Shown: piece after piece, positions 10,901 to 19,000 of the stretch
Layout: each line of letters starts with the position of its first letter
Position numbering within the stretch: position 1 is the first letter of the stretch
From: WSZJ01 sp964590435
GTDB lineage: Bacteria > Planctomycetota > MHYJ01 > WSZJ01
Direction: 5' to 3'
NCBI GenBank assembly: GCA_964590435.1
Contig: CAZPWT010000049.1
Location: 62,001 to 126,000, forward strand
Length of the DNA: 64,000 nucleotides
The notes under the pieces: model-generated
Databases searched by the model: none
Seen by the model: the letters and a program-made list of their open reading frames with translations, nothing else
What the model was told of the DNA's origin: nothing
Position numbers and translations under genes: made by a program

Positions 10901-13900
10901 CGGTGGCGCGCGGCGTCGTGGCCGCGGGGGGCGCCGCGGCGATTGCCGGCGCCGGCGCGGGAACCGCCGGGGGCGGCGGGGGAGGGACCGGCAGCGGGGG
11001 AGGAACCGGAAGCGCCACGGCGGGAAGGGGCGGACGCGCCGCTTCCGGGATCCGCACCGGGCTGGCGCCGGCGCCCTGCTCGAGCAGGGTCTCGTAGAGC
11101 CTCAACGCGTGCGCCTGGCCCTCGAGGAACTGCCGGTGAAGCTGCGCCGTCTGTTCCTGGATCGCCAGCAGCGCGGCCAGGTGGGCCTGGGTCGCGTTCC
11201 AGGCCTGCCCCTGTGCACCGGCGTTCCGGGCGGGAGCTGAGCCGGGCACGGAAAGGGGGGTCTGCATCGGTGTCGCTCTCGGTGTGTTCGTGGATGCGGA
11301 GACAGGTTTCGGCGCCGCCATCGGGGTGGGCGCCGGCGTCGCCGGAGGCTCGGCCGGCGCGGCGATCACCATCGGCGGACGCGCGGCCTTGGGTTTCACA
11401 TAGTTTGCGCCGCTCAGGGGCACTGTCAATCCCGGCTTTTCCGTGTTCGCGGCCAGGCTCGCCGGGTCGAATCGCTCGTCCCACGCGGCGAGATTCACCT
11501 CCTGTCCCAAAGCTCCCAGCTGCGCCAGGACGCGCGCCAGGTCCGCCACGCCGGGGCGCTGGCCCGACGACGCATCGATCGCCAGCGCCACGTGCGGCCG
11601 TTCACCCAGGATCGCACGCACCAGCCCGCACAGCTTCGCCCCGGGACCGGCTTCGAGGAACGTCCGGACTCCCAGCGCGTACATGCCCTCGATCGCGCTG
11701 ACAAACTGGACCGGCGAAGAAAGCTGCCTCGCCAGCAGCGTCCGGCTCTCGCCCGGCAATCCAGGGTACGCCTGCCCCGTCAGGTTGCTGAAGACCGGCA
11801 TGCGCGAAGCGCTGAATGTGACCGTCTCCAGCAGTTCCGCCAGCGGCCTCTGCGCACCCGCGACCAGCGGGCTGTGGAACGCCGCGGCGACGTTCAGCGG
11901 CTTGCTCGTGACGCCGCGCTTCTTGAATACCCCCACGGCTTTCTCGATCGCTGCGCTCGATCCCGACAACACCGCCTGGTTCGGCGCGTTGCGGTTCGCG
12001 AGGACGACATCCAGCTTCTCGTCCCGGATCAGCGCTTCAACCGTCTCCAGTGGCGCCTGCACCGCCAGCATCGTCCCCGCATCGCCATGCCGGCCCGCCG
12101 CCGCCATCACGTCCCCGCGCGCGCGCGACAGCGTGTGAAGGGCCTCCGGCGTGATGGATCCCGCGGCACACAGCGCCGGCAGCTCGCCGTAGCTGTGACC
12201 CGCAGCCGCATCCGCTTTCACCCCGAAACGTTCCAGCACGCGCCAGGCCCCGAGGCACACGGCGCCCAGCGCCGGCTGCGCCGTGTCCGTCTCGCGCAGG
12301 CGTCCGTCCTGCAGGTCGCGGTCGCCGGCCGTGAACGCCGGATACGGGTAGATCCGGTCGCTCAGGAGGTCTCCGGGCGGAAGAGTCCGACCTTCGGCGA
12401 ACGCGGCGTTCGCCCCGGCCAGCTCTTCGAGCATCTCCGGGAACTGGCACGCCAGGTCGCGCAGCATTCCTACGTACTGCGAGCCCTGTCCGGGGAAGAG
12501 GACGCCCAGTCGGCTCCGGGCGGTTCCGGTCCCGAACGCGGTCCCGTCGGGAAGGGTCCATGCGGTGGACGAATTCTCGTCCAGCCTGCGCCGCGCCTGC
12601 TCGATCGTGGCCGCTGCTCCGGCATCCCGCTGAAGCACGACCAGGAGCCGTGCGGCGTGGCTTGCCTGGAAGGCCGCGCGTGACGCCTGCGCGGCAACCC
12701 GGATGTCGCCCCAGGTTCCCCCGGCCGGGAAAGCGCCGATCTGCGCTTTCAGTCGTGCTGCGTCCGGCGCGGAGAACGCCGCGACCTGCACGTCGCCGTC
12801 CCAGTCCGGCGCGCTCTTCCCAGAGCCCGCCTCTTCCAGCACGCAGTGGAAATTGCTTCCGCCGAAGCCGAACGCGCTCAGGCCCGCCCTGCGAGGATGT
12901 CCCGCACGAGGCAGCCACGGCCGTTTCACCGTGCAGGCATAGAACGGGGACTTCCCCGGCAGGAGGCCGTCCAGGGGGTGTTCGATCTTGATCGTCGGCG
13001 GGAGCGTCTTGAAATGGAGCGCCAGCGCGGCTTTCATCAGCCCGGCCACGCCCGCCGCGGCCTTCGTGTGGCCGATCTGCGACTTGACCGACCCCAGGGC
13101 GCACCACGTCCCGTCCGGACGGGCCTCGCGGAAAACGTCGGTCAGCGCCGCCAGCTCCGTCGCGTCGCCGACTTTCGTCCCCGTCCCATGGGCCTCGATC
13201 AGCTCGATGGTGTCCGGCGTGACGTTCGCCAGCCGGTAAGCGTTCTTCAGCGCGCGGACCTGCCCTTCCCGCTTGGGCGCGTAGATCGCGTTCCCCTTCC
13301 CGTCGCTCGACGAGCCGATCGACTTGATGACGGCGTAAATGCGATCGCCGTCGCGCCGGGCGTCGTCGAGACGCTTCAGCACCAGCATCCCCAACCCTTC
13401 GCCCAGGATCGTGCCGTCGCCCTCGCGGTCGAACGGGCGGGCAGAGCCGGTAGGGGAGAGCGCCGGCGTCTTCGAGAAGCACATGTACATGAAGATGTCG
13501 TTGAAGGTGTCGACGCCGCCGGTGACGACCATGTCCGCGCGCCGCTCGGCCAGTTCCAGCCCCGCGAGGTGGATCGCGCTGAGGGAACTGGCGCATGCCG
13601 CATCGACGGCGCAGTTGGTGCCGCCGAGGTCGAAGCGATTCGCGATGCGCCCCGCGACGACGTTCCCGAGAAGCCCGGGGAACGAATTTTCCTGCCAGCC
13701 CACGTAGCTGTCGGCGATGCGCTGCACGGCGTCGTCCGCCTGCGAGTCGGGGATCCCGGCGTCCTTCATCGCCTTCCGCCACTTCGGATGTCCCAGGCGC
13801 GCGCCGAGCGGGATCACCAGCTCCAGCGTGCCGGTCACGCCGACGATCACGCTCACCCGGTCCTTGTCGTGCTTCTTCGCGTCGAAGCCGGCGTCCTTCA

Positions 13901-14222
13901 GCGCCTGCGAGGCGGCCCAGAGGCCCAGCAACTGGGACGTGTCGGTCGCTTCGAGGCTGTTCGGGGTGATCCCGAATTCGAGAGGGTTGAAATGGACGGC
14001 GGGGATGAAACCGCCCCGCTTCGCGTACGTGTGGTCCGCCTTTTTCTGGTCCGCGTTGAAATAGTCCTCGGGCCGCCAGTGCGTCGGGGGGATGTCCGAA
14101 ATCGCGTCCACCGAGTTGCGAATGCTGCCCCAGTAAGCCTCGACCCCGGCCGACCTGGGGAACAGGCACCCCATGCCCACGATCGCCAGGGGCACGACGG
14201 GGTGTGATTCGTCTGCGTTCAA
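7965..14222 (-). CDS. pfaA: PUFA/secondary-lipid synthase, KS-AT-ACP-ACP-KR-DH subunit (Pfa2/PfaA type)
   Basis: About 2085 residues. Domains: KS about 9-440 (Cys210 in DAACASSL); malonyl-type AT about 570-890 (GHSYGE, Ser677); a long Pro/Ala-rich linker; two tandem acyl carrier proteins with LGIDSIKRVEI (phosphopantetheine serines 1140 and 1233); a ketoreductase region about 1330-1730 (GGARGV, Tyr1706 in DYAVAN); and a C-terminal hot-dog dehydratase with His1824 in SHVIDGRPVLP. I chose the TTG at 14222 because GAGGA sits 7 bases upstream and the KS begins at once; the frame stays open 125 codons further upstream without homology. Two ACPs is few: marine PfaA usually has five or more. A phosphopantetheinyl transferase is needed but not seen here. 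Confidence 0.92.
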   Translation of the reverse strand: MNADESHPVVPLAIVGMGCLFPRSAGVEAYWGSIRNSVDAISDIPPTHWRPEDYFNADQKKADHTYAKRGGFIPAVHFNPLEFGITPNSLEATDTSQLLGLWAASQALKDAGFDAKKHDKDRVSVIVGVTGTLELVIPLGARLGHPKWRKAMKDAGIPDSQADDAVQRIADSYVGWQENSFPGLLGNVVAGRIANRFDLGGTNCAVDAACASSLSAIHLAGLELAERRADMVVTGGVDTFNDIFMYMCFSKTPALSPTGSARPFDREGDGTILGEGLGMLVLKRLDDARRDGDRIYAVIKSIGSSSDGKGNAIYAPKREGQVRALKNAYRLANVTPDTIELIEAHGTGTKVGDATELAALTDVFREARPDGTWCALGSVKSQIGHTKAAAGVAGLMKAALALHFKTLPPTIKIEHPLDGLLPGKSPFYACTVKRPWLPRAGHPRRAGLSAFGFGGSNFHCVLEEAGSGKSAPDWDGDVQVAAFSAPDAARLKAQIGAFPAGGTWGDIRVAAQASRAAFQASHAARLLVVLQRDAGAAATIEQARRRLDENSSTAWTLPDGTAFGTGTARSRLGVLFPGQGSQYVGMLRDLACQFPEMLEELAGANAAFAEGRTLPPGDLLSDRIYPYPAFTAGDRDLQDGRLRETDTAQPALGAVCLGAWRVLERFGVKADAAAGHSYGELPALCAAGSITPEALHTLSRARGDVMAAAGRHGDAGTMLAVQAPLETVEALIRDEKLDVVLANRNAPNQAVLSGSSAAIEKAVGVFKKRGVTSKPLNVAAAFHSPLVAGAQRPLAELLETVTFSASRMPVFSNLTGQAYPGLPGESRTLLARQLSSPVQFVSAIEGMYALGVRTFLEAGPGAKLCGLVRAILGERPHVALAIDASSGQRPGVADLARVLAQLGALGQEVNLAAWDERFDPASLAANTEKPGLTVPLSGANYVKPKAARPPMVIAAPAEPPATPAPTPMAAPKPVSASTNTPRATPMQTPLSVPGSAPARNAGAQGQAWNATQAHLAALLAIQEQTAQLHRQFLEGQAHALRLYETLLEQGAGASPVRIPEAARPPLPAVALPVPPPLPVPPPPPPAVPAPAPAIAAAPPAATTPRATEAVLLAIVSETTGYPAELLNLDMELDADLGIDSIKRVEILSILQERMPEAPSVQLDQMGSLRTLRQVCEFISNGSGSAHAEPAAASTAAADEIEKTLLRVVAESTGYPAEMLNVDMELDSDLGIDSIKRVEIFSVLGQKLPHLPEAKLEDLGSMRTLRQVIVHLAGAAPAAVPPAAPPPRPAQPVETAPSAATTNTTAGPLERLVLATEGLEGERAAVRLADGEIWITDDGSSLAQKLAARLSRRQKTRVIGIDAAKELDGVPLSGLVILSPEAGADDSFLGRAFSLLQRASGSLKRAGQHGGAVLATLARIDGAFGMAGNGVNDPVSGGLTGLAKTAAIEWPQVQVKAIDLSGEFRDLDAAADAIAEEILTAGPVEVGISPEGRSGLKLVPAPLQGHGAGSLPFAPGDAIVVSGGARGVTAAACLALAKAFRPTLILLGRSALPQAEPDWLAGMPREKDIKQALLARANGSANPKKIEEELRGALANRELLRNLAALEAAGARVFYRSVDVRDGAAVSAVLAKLRETTGPIKGLVHGAGVLADRLIEDKTLEQFERVYSTKVGGLRALLEAMRGDPLKAIVVFSSSTGRYGRRGQADYAVANEVLNKLAQQQSRQRPGCRVVALNWGPWDGGMVTPALRKVFEKENVGLIGLEAGANHLVNEICGNGKRPVEVVVLGAGSGEIASPPVEPPGGPVAMSVAFERDVDLERYPFLASHVIDGRPVLPMAMMMEFLAQAALHTQPGFVFQGVDDLRVLKGVLFGNRPLRLRVLAGKAQKIDGFHIVPTELRSDANGGDTLHARASIVLAHRLQAGRRALSEPEIHPYAPGLKEIYGEILFHGPKLHGIERVESCGPEGIIVRALCAPPPTEWLSEPLRATWIADPMALDAAFQAMILWTTAQKEAPSLPTRAGCYRQFRRVFPPDGVRVIICVTELAGKLVRADMEFLSMSGELVASLTGYECVIDPSLKTTFRRGLVEA

Positions 14223-14293
14223 GCGTTGATCCTCGTGTTCCGTTGGAGCGGGCCTTTTTGCCCGCCCCGGGACATGGCTCTGTTTCCGCTGCT

Positions 14294-15934
14294 TCAATCC
14301 TGCTCCCGTGCGCCCAAGCGCTCGATTTCTGCGACCGCCAGCGGCTCCTGCGCCTGCATCTCCGCCGACACTTCCACGCCCTGCAGGCGGGCGATCAGCG
14401 CCCTCATCAGCACCGATGCCCCGTACAGGATATTCAGCGCGACATCCGCAACGCGCCGGTTTTCCACGCGCTCGAGGTGGCTCCCCTTCGTCCATTCGTT
14501 GAAGGCCCCCATCGCCGGGCCGCACCAGACCTGGTAGTCCATCTGCCGCGTCGGGTCGCCCGCGTTGGCCCAGCGGGACGACTGCCCCAGGTACCACCGG
14601 AACACGAGCGCCATCCGGTGCCGGGGATCGCGTTCCGCCCGCTGGAGCTGCGCGACGTCCCTCGCCTGGAAATACCCCCGCGTCTGGTTCCAGATCTCCC
14701 CGATCGGCGCGCGGAAATAATTTTTCTCCAGGGCCACGCGCTCGCTGTCGGGAAGCGCTTCCAGGCTCGGGTATTGCCGGTAGAGCTCGTAGAGTTTCGA
14801 TGCCCGCATCGCGAACATCGTCCCTCGTTTGAGCACCTGGACGCGGACGCCCATCTCGAACATATCCGCTGCCGGCGCCATCGCGCAGTCGGCCTGCTGC
14901 GCTTCTGCGAGCATTTTCCGCACGAGGTCCGACGAGCCCGACTCCACGCAGGCCTGGTTGATGGAGCCGGTGACGATGTAGGCGGCGCCCATGCTGAAGG
15001 CGGCGAGGGCTGCCGCGGGCGTGGCGATTCCGCCTCCGACGCCGACGCGCAGTCGCTGGGCAAACCCGTGCTGTTTCTGCTGCCGGTCGCGCAGGGAGAG
15101 GAGGGCCGGGAGGAGGGCGAGCGCGGGCCGGTTGTCCGTATGGCCGGCGGAGTCGGCCTCGGCGGTCAGGTCCTGGGCCATCGGGATCTGCGCGGCGAGT
15201 TCAGCCTGCTCCGCGGTGATCGCGCCGGACTCGACAAGGGTGCGGAGGAATTTCTCCGGCGGCGGGGCGAGAAACTTCGAGGCGACTTCCACGCGCGAGA
15301 CTTTTGCCACGATGCGATGGGGCGCCACGATCGCGCCGTCCGCCGATCGACGGATGCCATGCACGCGGTAGCGGACGACGGGAAGGGTCAGGTCCAGGTA
15401 GGCGGAGGCCTCCACGAGATGGACCTTGCGCCGGATCAGCAGGTCGACGATCGCGTTCTCGAGTTCCGGTTCGTTCGGGCTGTGGATGAGGTTCACGCCC
15501 CACGGCTGCGTCCCCAGGCTGCGCTGCAGGCGGTCGATGGCGGATTCCACGCGGCCGGGGTCCAGCCCGGCCGAACCGAAAAACGCGAGCATCCCCGCGC
15601 GGCTCAGGGCTTCCACAAGCTCAACCGAGGCGATCCCGTTCGCCATCGCTCCTGCGACATAGGCGTACTTCAACCCGTGGTCCGCACGGAATTGGGCATC
15701 CCCCAGGCATTCCATGGGGACGGCGGGGACGATCGCGGACCTTTCGCCGTCGATGTGAAATGCCCGGGAGATATGTCGCAGCTCGTCGGCCATGGAGCGG
15801 CCGCCGTGCAGTACAGCACGCGGTCCGGCCCCGCTGGACAATCCAGTGTGCGAACCCACCCGCCCAGTCCCCCCTTGATCGTTGCCTTCCCCGGCCGGCG
15901 ATCCCGCAGGTCGAAACCTGCGCCGGAAACGCAT
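14294..15934 (-). CDS. pfaD: PfaD-type trans-acting enoyl reductase (FMN-dependent, 2-nitropropane dioxygenase-like fold)
   Basis: A protein of about 546 residues, closely matching PfaD along its length. Examples are HGLKYAYVAGAMANGI, NLIHSPNEPELE, LVEASAYLDLT, TAEADSAGHTDNRP, GAAYIVTGSINQACVESG, MAPAADMFEMG and ALVFRWYLGQSSRW. PfaD is the separate enoyl reductase that saturates chosen double bonds during PUFA-synthase cycles. It is the first gene of a three-gene operon and lies 71 bases before the KS-AT-ACP-KR-DH gene; pfaD first is the order of myxobacterial pfa1-pfa2-pfa3. The start is uncertain: ATG 15934, GTG 15940 two codons earlier, or ATG 15793, which seems short against the family. 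No clear ribosome binding site precedes any of them. Confidence 0.9.
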   Translation of the reverse strand: MRFRRRFRPAGSPAGEGNDQGGTGRVGSHTGLSSGAGPRAVLHGGRSMADELRHISRAFHIDGERSAIVPAVPMECLGDAQFRADHGLKYAYVAGAMANGIASVELVEALSRAGMLAFFGSAGLDPGRVESAIDRLQRSLGTQPWGVNLIHSPNEPELENAIVDLLIRRKVHLVEASAYLDLTLPVVRYRVHGIRRSADGAIVAPHRIVAKVSRVEVASKFLAPPPEKFLRTLVESGAITAEQAELAAQIPMAQDLTAEADSAGHTDNRPALALLPALLSLRDRQQKQHGFAQRLRVGVGGGIATPAAALAAFSMGAAYIVTGSINQACVESGSSDLVRKMLAEAQQADCAMAPAADMFEMGVRVQVLKRGTMFAMRASKLYELYRQYPSLEALPDSERVALEKNYFRAPIGEIWNQTRGYFQARDVAQLQRAERDPRHRMALVFRWYLGQSSRWANAGDPTRQMDYQVWCGPAMGAFNEWTKGSHLERVENRRVADVALNILYGASVLMRALIARLQGVEVSAEMQAQEPLAVAEIERLGAREQD

Positions 15935-15954
15935 CGCCACGACGGGGGGGGTAA

Positions 15955-15960
15955 ACTATA
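15955..15960 (-). promoter_or_regulatory. Possible -10 element of the pfa operon
   Basis: Read on the minus strand this is TATAGT, one base from TATAAT and conspicuous in this GC-rich sequence. It lies 20 bases before the ATG at 15934 and 14 before the GTG at 15940. No convincing -35 hexamer sits 16-18 bases upstream. A run of eight C follows it. If real, the pfaD transcript would have a very short leader. Confidence 0.35.
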
Positions 15961-16024
15961 CCCGGGTTCTCCCATGAAAGGGAGCTTGGACGTAGGCGGC
16001 AGACCGGAGTCGTACCCCCGGCGC

Positions 16025-16051
16025 GTGCCCGGGAGCGGTCCTCCCGGGCAC
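16025..16051 (-). terminator. Stem-loop after the giant VIT/VWA gene
   Basis: A perfect 11-base inverted repeat (GTGCCCGGGAG, 5-base loop, CTCCCGGGCAC) begins 16 bases beyond the stop codon at 16068. No T-run follows on the minus strand, so it is either a weak intrinsic terminator or a 3'-end stabilising hairpin. It also separates this gene from the pfa operon downstream. Confidence 0.5.
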
Positions 16052-16067
16052 CTCCGGACTCCCCGGT

Positions 16068-19000
16068 CTACTTCCCGAGCTGCTGCAGCATCTCCCGCGC
16101 TTTGTTGCGCTCGTTGTCGAACCGTGCGGGCCAGTCGGTCGCGACGGCCTTCTCCAGCACCGCGCGCGCTTCTTCCTTCTCGCCACCGGAAATGAGCGCC
16201 TGCGCCAGGCCGAGGTAACCGCCCGGCTCGCGGGTGCGGATGCGGATCACGTGCCTCCATTGAAGAGCTTCCTCGGCCCAGCGGCTCTGCTCGCGGCGGA
16301 CGGCGGCGAGCGCCTGGTGCGACTCCGACTCCTGCGGCATCATCTCGACGAGGTTCGTGAAGGCGCGCTCGGCGTTCTCCGGCTGCTTCATCTCCAGCCA
16401 GCGCTTCCCGAGGTCCTTGTAGAGCTCGACGCTGTGGCCGGTGAGCTTGGCCGACTCGAGAAGCTGCGCCGTGGCCCGGTCGTGCGCGCCCATCCTGTCC
16501 CACGCGTCGACCAGCATGCGGTGCGTGTCCACGTCGTTGGGCTGCACCTCGACGGCGGCCTGGAGCTGCGTCGCGGCCATCTCCCACTGGCTCTTCTCGA
16601 AGTACACCTGGCCGATCGCCTTGCGGATCACCGGGTTCTCGAGCCCCGACTCCTTCACCTCGGCGTCGAGGCGCTTCACGTAGGCGTCCAGGTCCTTCGC
16701 TTCCCGCAGGATCTGCACCAGCACGTTGAGCTCGTCCCTCCGGCCGTCGATGTGGCGTCCCCAGCTCACGATCGCGCCGGCGGAAGCGTCGACGGCCTTG
16801 TCGGTGTTGCCGAGGCCGCTCCAGGCGTTGGCCTCGAACCGGTAGTACTGGCTGAGCGTGCCGTCGCCGACGCCGCGGTTCGGGGCGGACTTGACGTGAA
16901 GGGCGATGGCCTCGTCGTAGTAGGCGATGCACTGCTTGAAGAGCTTCGTCTGGACGCAGGCGTTGCCGAGGGTGGCAGCGGCGCCTTCGTTCCAGCGGCC
17001 GTCCTTATGGAAGTGGGCGTCGGCCTGGGCGAGCGTCTCGAGGAGCTTCGGCTCGTTGCCGGTCTTGAAGTACGCGACCATCAGCAGGACGCGGTAGGCG
17101 AGCTGGTCGGGGGCCTGCTCGATCATCGGGACGAGGAGGGGGATCGACTCGGCGTGGCGGTTCTGCTCGTGGAGGTACGTGCAAAGGAGGCAGCGGCCGT
17201 CGAGGCCGAGGATCTTGAGGCGGTGGGCGGCGAAGAGCGCGTCGATGGCGTCGCTGTAGAGGCGGAGATCGTGATAGAGGTACTGGGCGATGTAGGTGAC
17301 GCGGGACTCGGAGCGCTCGTACTGGGCGAGGACCTCGTGCGCGGCCTTCGCGAAGTCGTCCTTCTTCTCGGCCCAGAACTCGCTCGAGCCGACGGAGTAC
17401 ATGCTCCGGTTGCGGGCGGACATCGACCGCATGTCCTCTCGAAGCTCGCGAAGGACCAGGGCCAGCAGCCGCTTCGATAGTTCTGCGGGAAGCGCGCCCG
17501 CTTCGGCGCGGCACCGCGAGACGAGGTGGCCGTGCTGGTTCCAGAACCCCTGGTACTGGAGCCGCAGCCAGCCCGGCTCGGTTTCCGCGCGGATCACGAG
17601 GAACTCGAGGGCGCTGACAGGGGAGACGATCTCGCGGAGGCGATCGGCGACGGTGTTGATGGCGTTGCCGGAATTGCGCCCGTTGTACTGCGCGAGCATC
17701 GGCGGGAGGAGCTCGTAGGCGAACCGGGTGACGTCGTCGCCGATCGCCTTGAAGTGCAGGTCGCGGTGGCAGGTGAGCCAGATGGTCCCGAGCGTGCCGA
17801 CGAGGTTCGACAGGTGGTTCTCGTTCGAGTTGGCCTGCATCTCTTCGACCAGTTTCTTGAACACCGCGGCGTACAGCTCGCGCCCCTTGCCGAGCGAAAC
17901 CTCCGCCTTCTGCGACAGCGCGGCGTGGTAGAGGTTGAAGAGCATTTCCTTCATCCACTGCTCCTGCTGGTCGTTCTGCTTGAGCGCGAGCTCGTCCAGC
18001 CAGACCTTCTCGGCGGCGCGGTAGTCGCCGACCGACTGGTGCCACGACGCGTACGTGGCAAGCGGGGAATTGGCGCTCGGGGGAAGCTGGCCGTTGTTCG
18101 CGGCGCGGACTTCCGCGAGCGCTCCGCCCAGCGTCACCAGCGCTTCCTGGCGCCGGCCGTTCGCCCACTGTGCGGTCGCGAAGGAGCCGCCGATGGCGAA
18201 GCGGACCTCGGTGCCCGGCTTGGCGCCGCCGTAGAGGACGCCGAGCTGTCGGAGCTGCTCGTCGGCGAGCGAAGCGGGCTTGAGGCCGCCCTGGTTGGCG
18301 AGGAACGCGGCCATCATCTGCGGTTCGCCGTCGGCCCAGGAGAGCTTGAACGCCTCCTTGAGGGCGGCGAGCGCCGCGTCGGCGTGCGGGCCGGCGCCAT
18401 TGGATTGCTCGGCGGCGCGATGCTCGACCATGAACTCGAGCAGCCGCAGCGCGCGGCGGTTCACGTCGTGGTTCGACTTGCCGTACTGCGCCTGCAGGTG
18501 CTTCGTCAGCCGGTCCAGCGTCGCTTCCTCCTGCATCGTCCCGGTGACGGACCGGAGCGCGTCGAGGAACGGGTAGATCTGCTGTGACGACTGGCCGATC
18601 ACCGCCTCGGGGATGCACTCGAGCAGGCGGAAATCGCGCGTGGCGCCGTAGAACTGCTGGATGGTCCACGCGTAGTTGGCCGGGTTCTGCGCCTTGCGGA
18701 ACAGGGCGACGAACGCGATCGGGACCTCCGCGTCCATCTCCGACGGCACGTCGTCGCCGGACCGCTGGTAGCGGTAGACCTGCGACTGGAGCCAGTTGTA
18801 CGTCTCCCATTCGTTGCGCGCTTCCCACGACAGGATGCGCGTCTCGCGGGACTTGTCTTTCGCGTCGAGGACGATGTACCAGTCGGAGAGCCGCTTGAGG
18901 TCCTCCGGGCTGAGCTCGCCCAGCGCGCGGAGCTCCTCATACACCGCCGCGGCGTCCTTCACCCGGCCGCGTTCGGCCTGCACCGTCGCCAGGTCCTTCC

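Noticed and set aside
10930..11040. Low-complexity Pro/Ala coding tract that looked like a simple repeat
   Set aside because: It is the in-frame linker before the ACP domains of the PfaA-type protein, as usual in such synthases.
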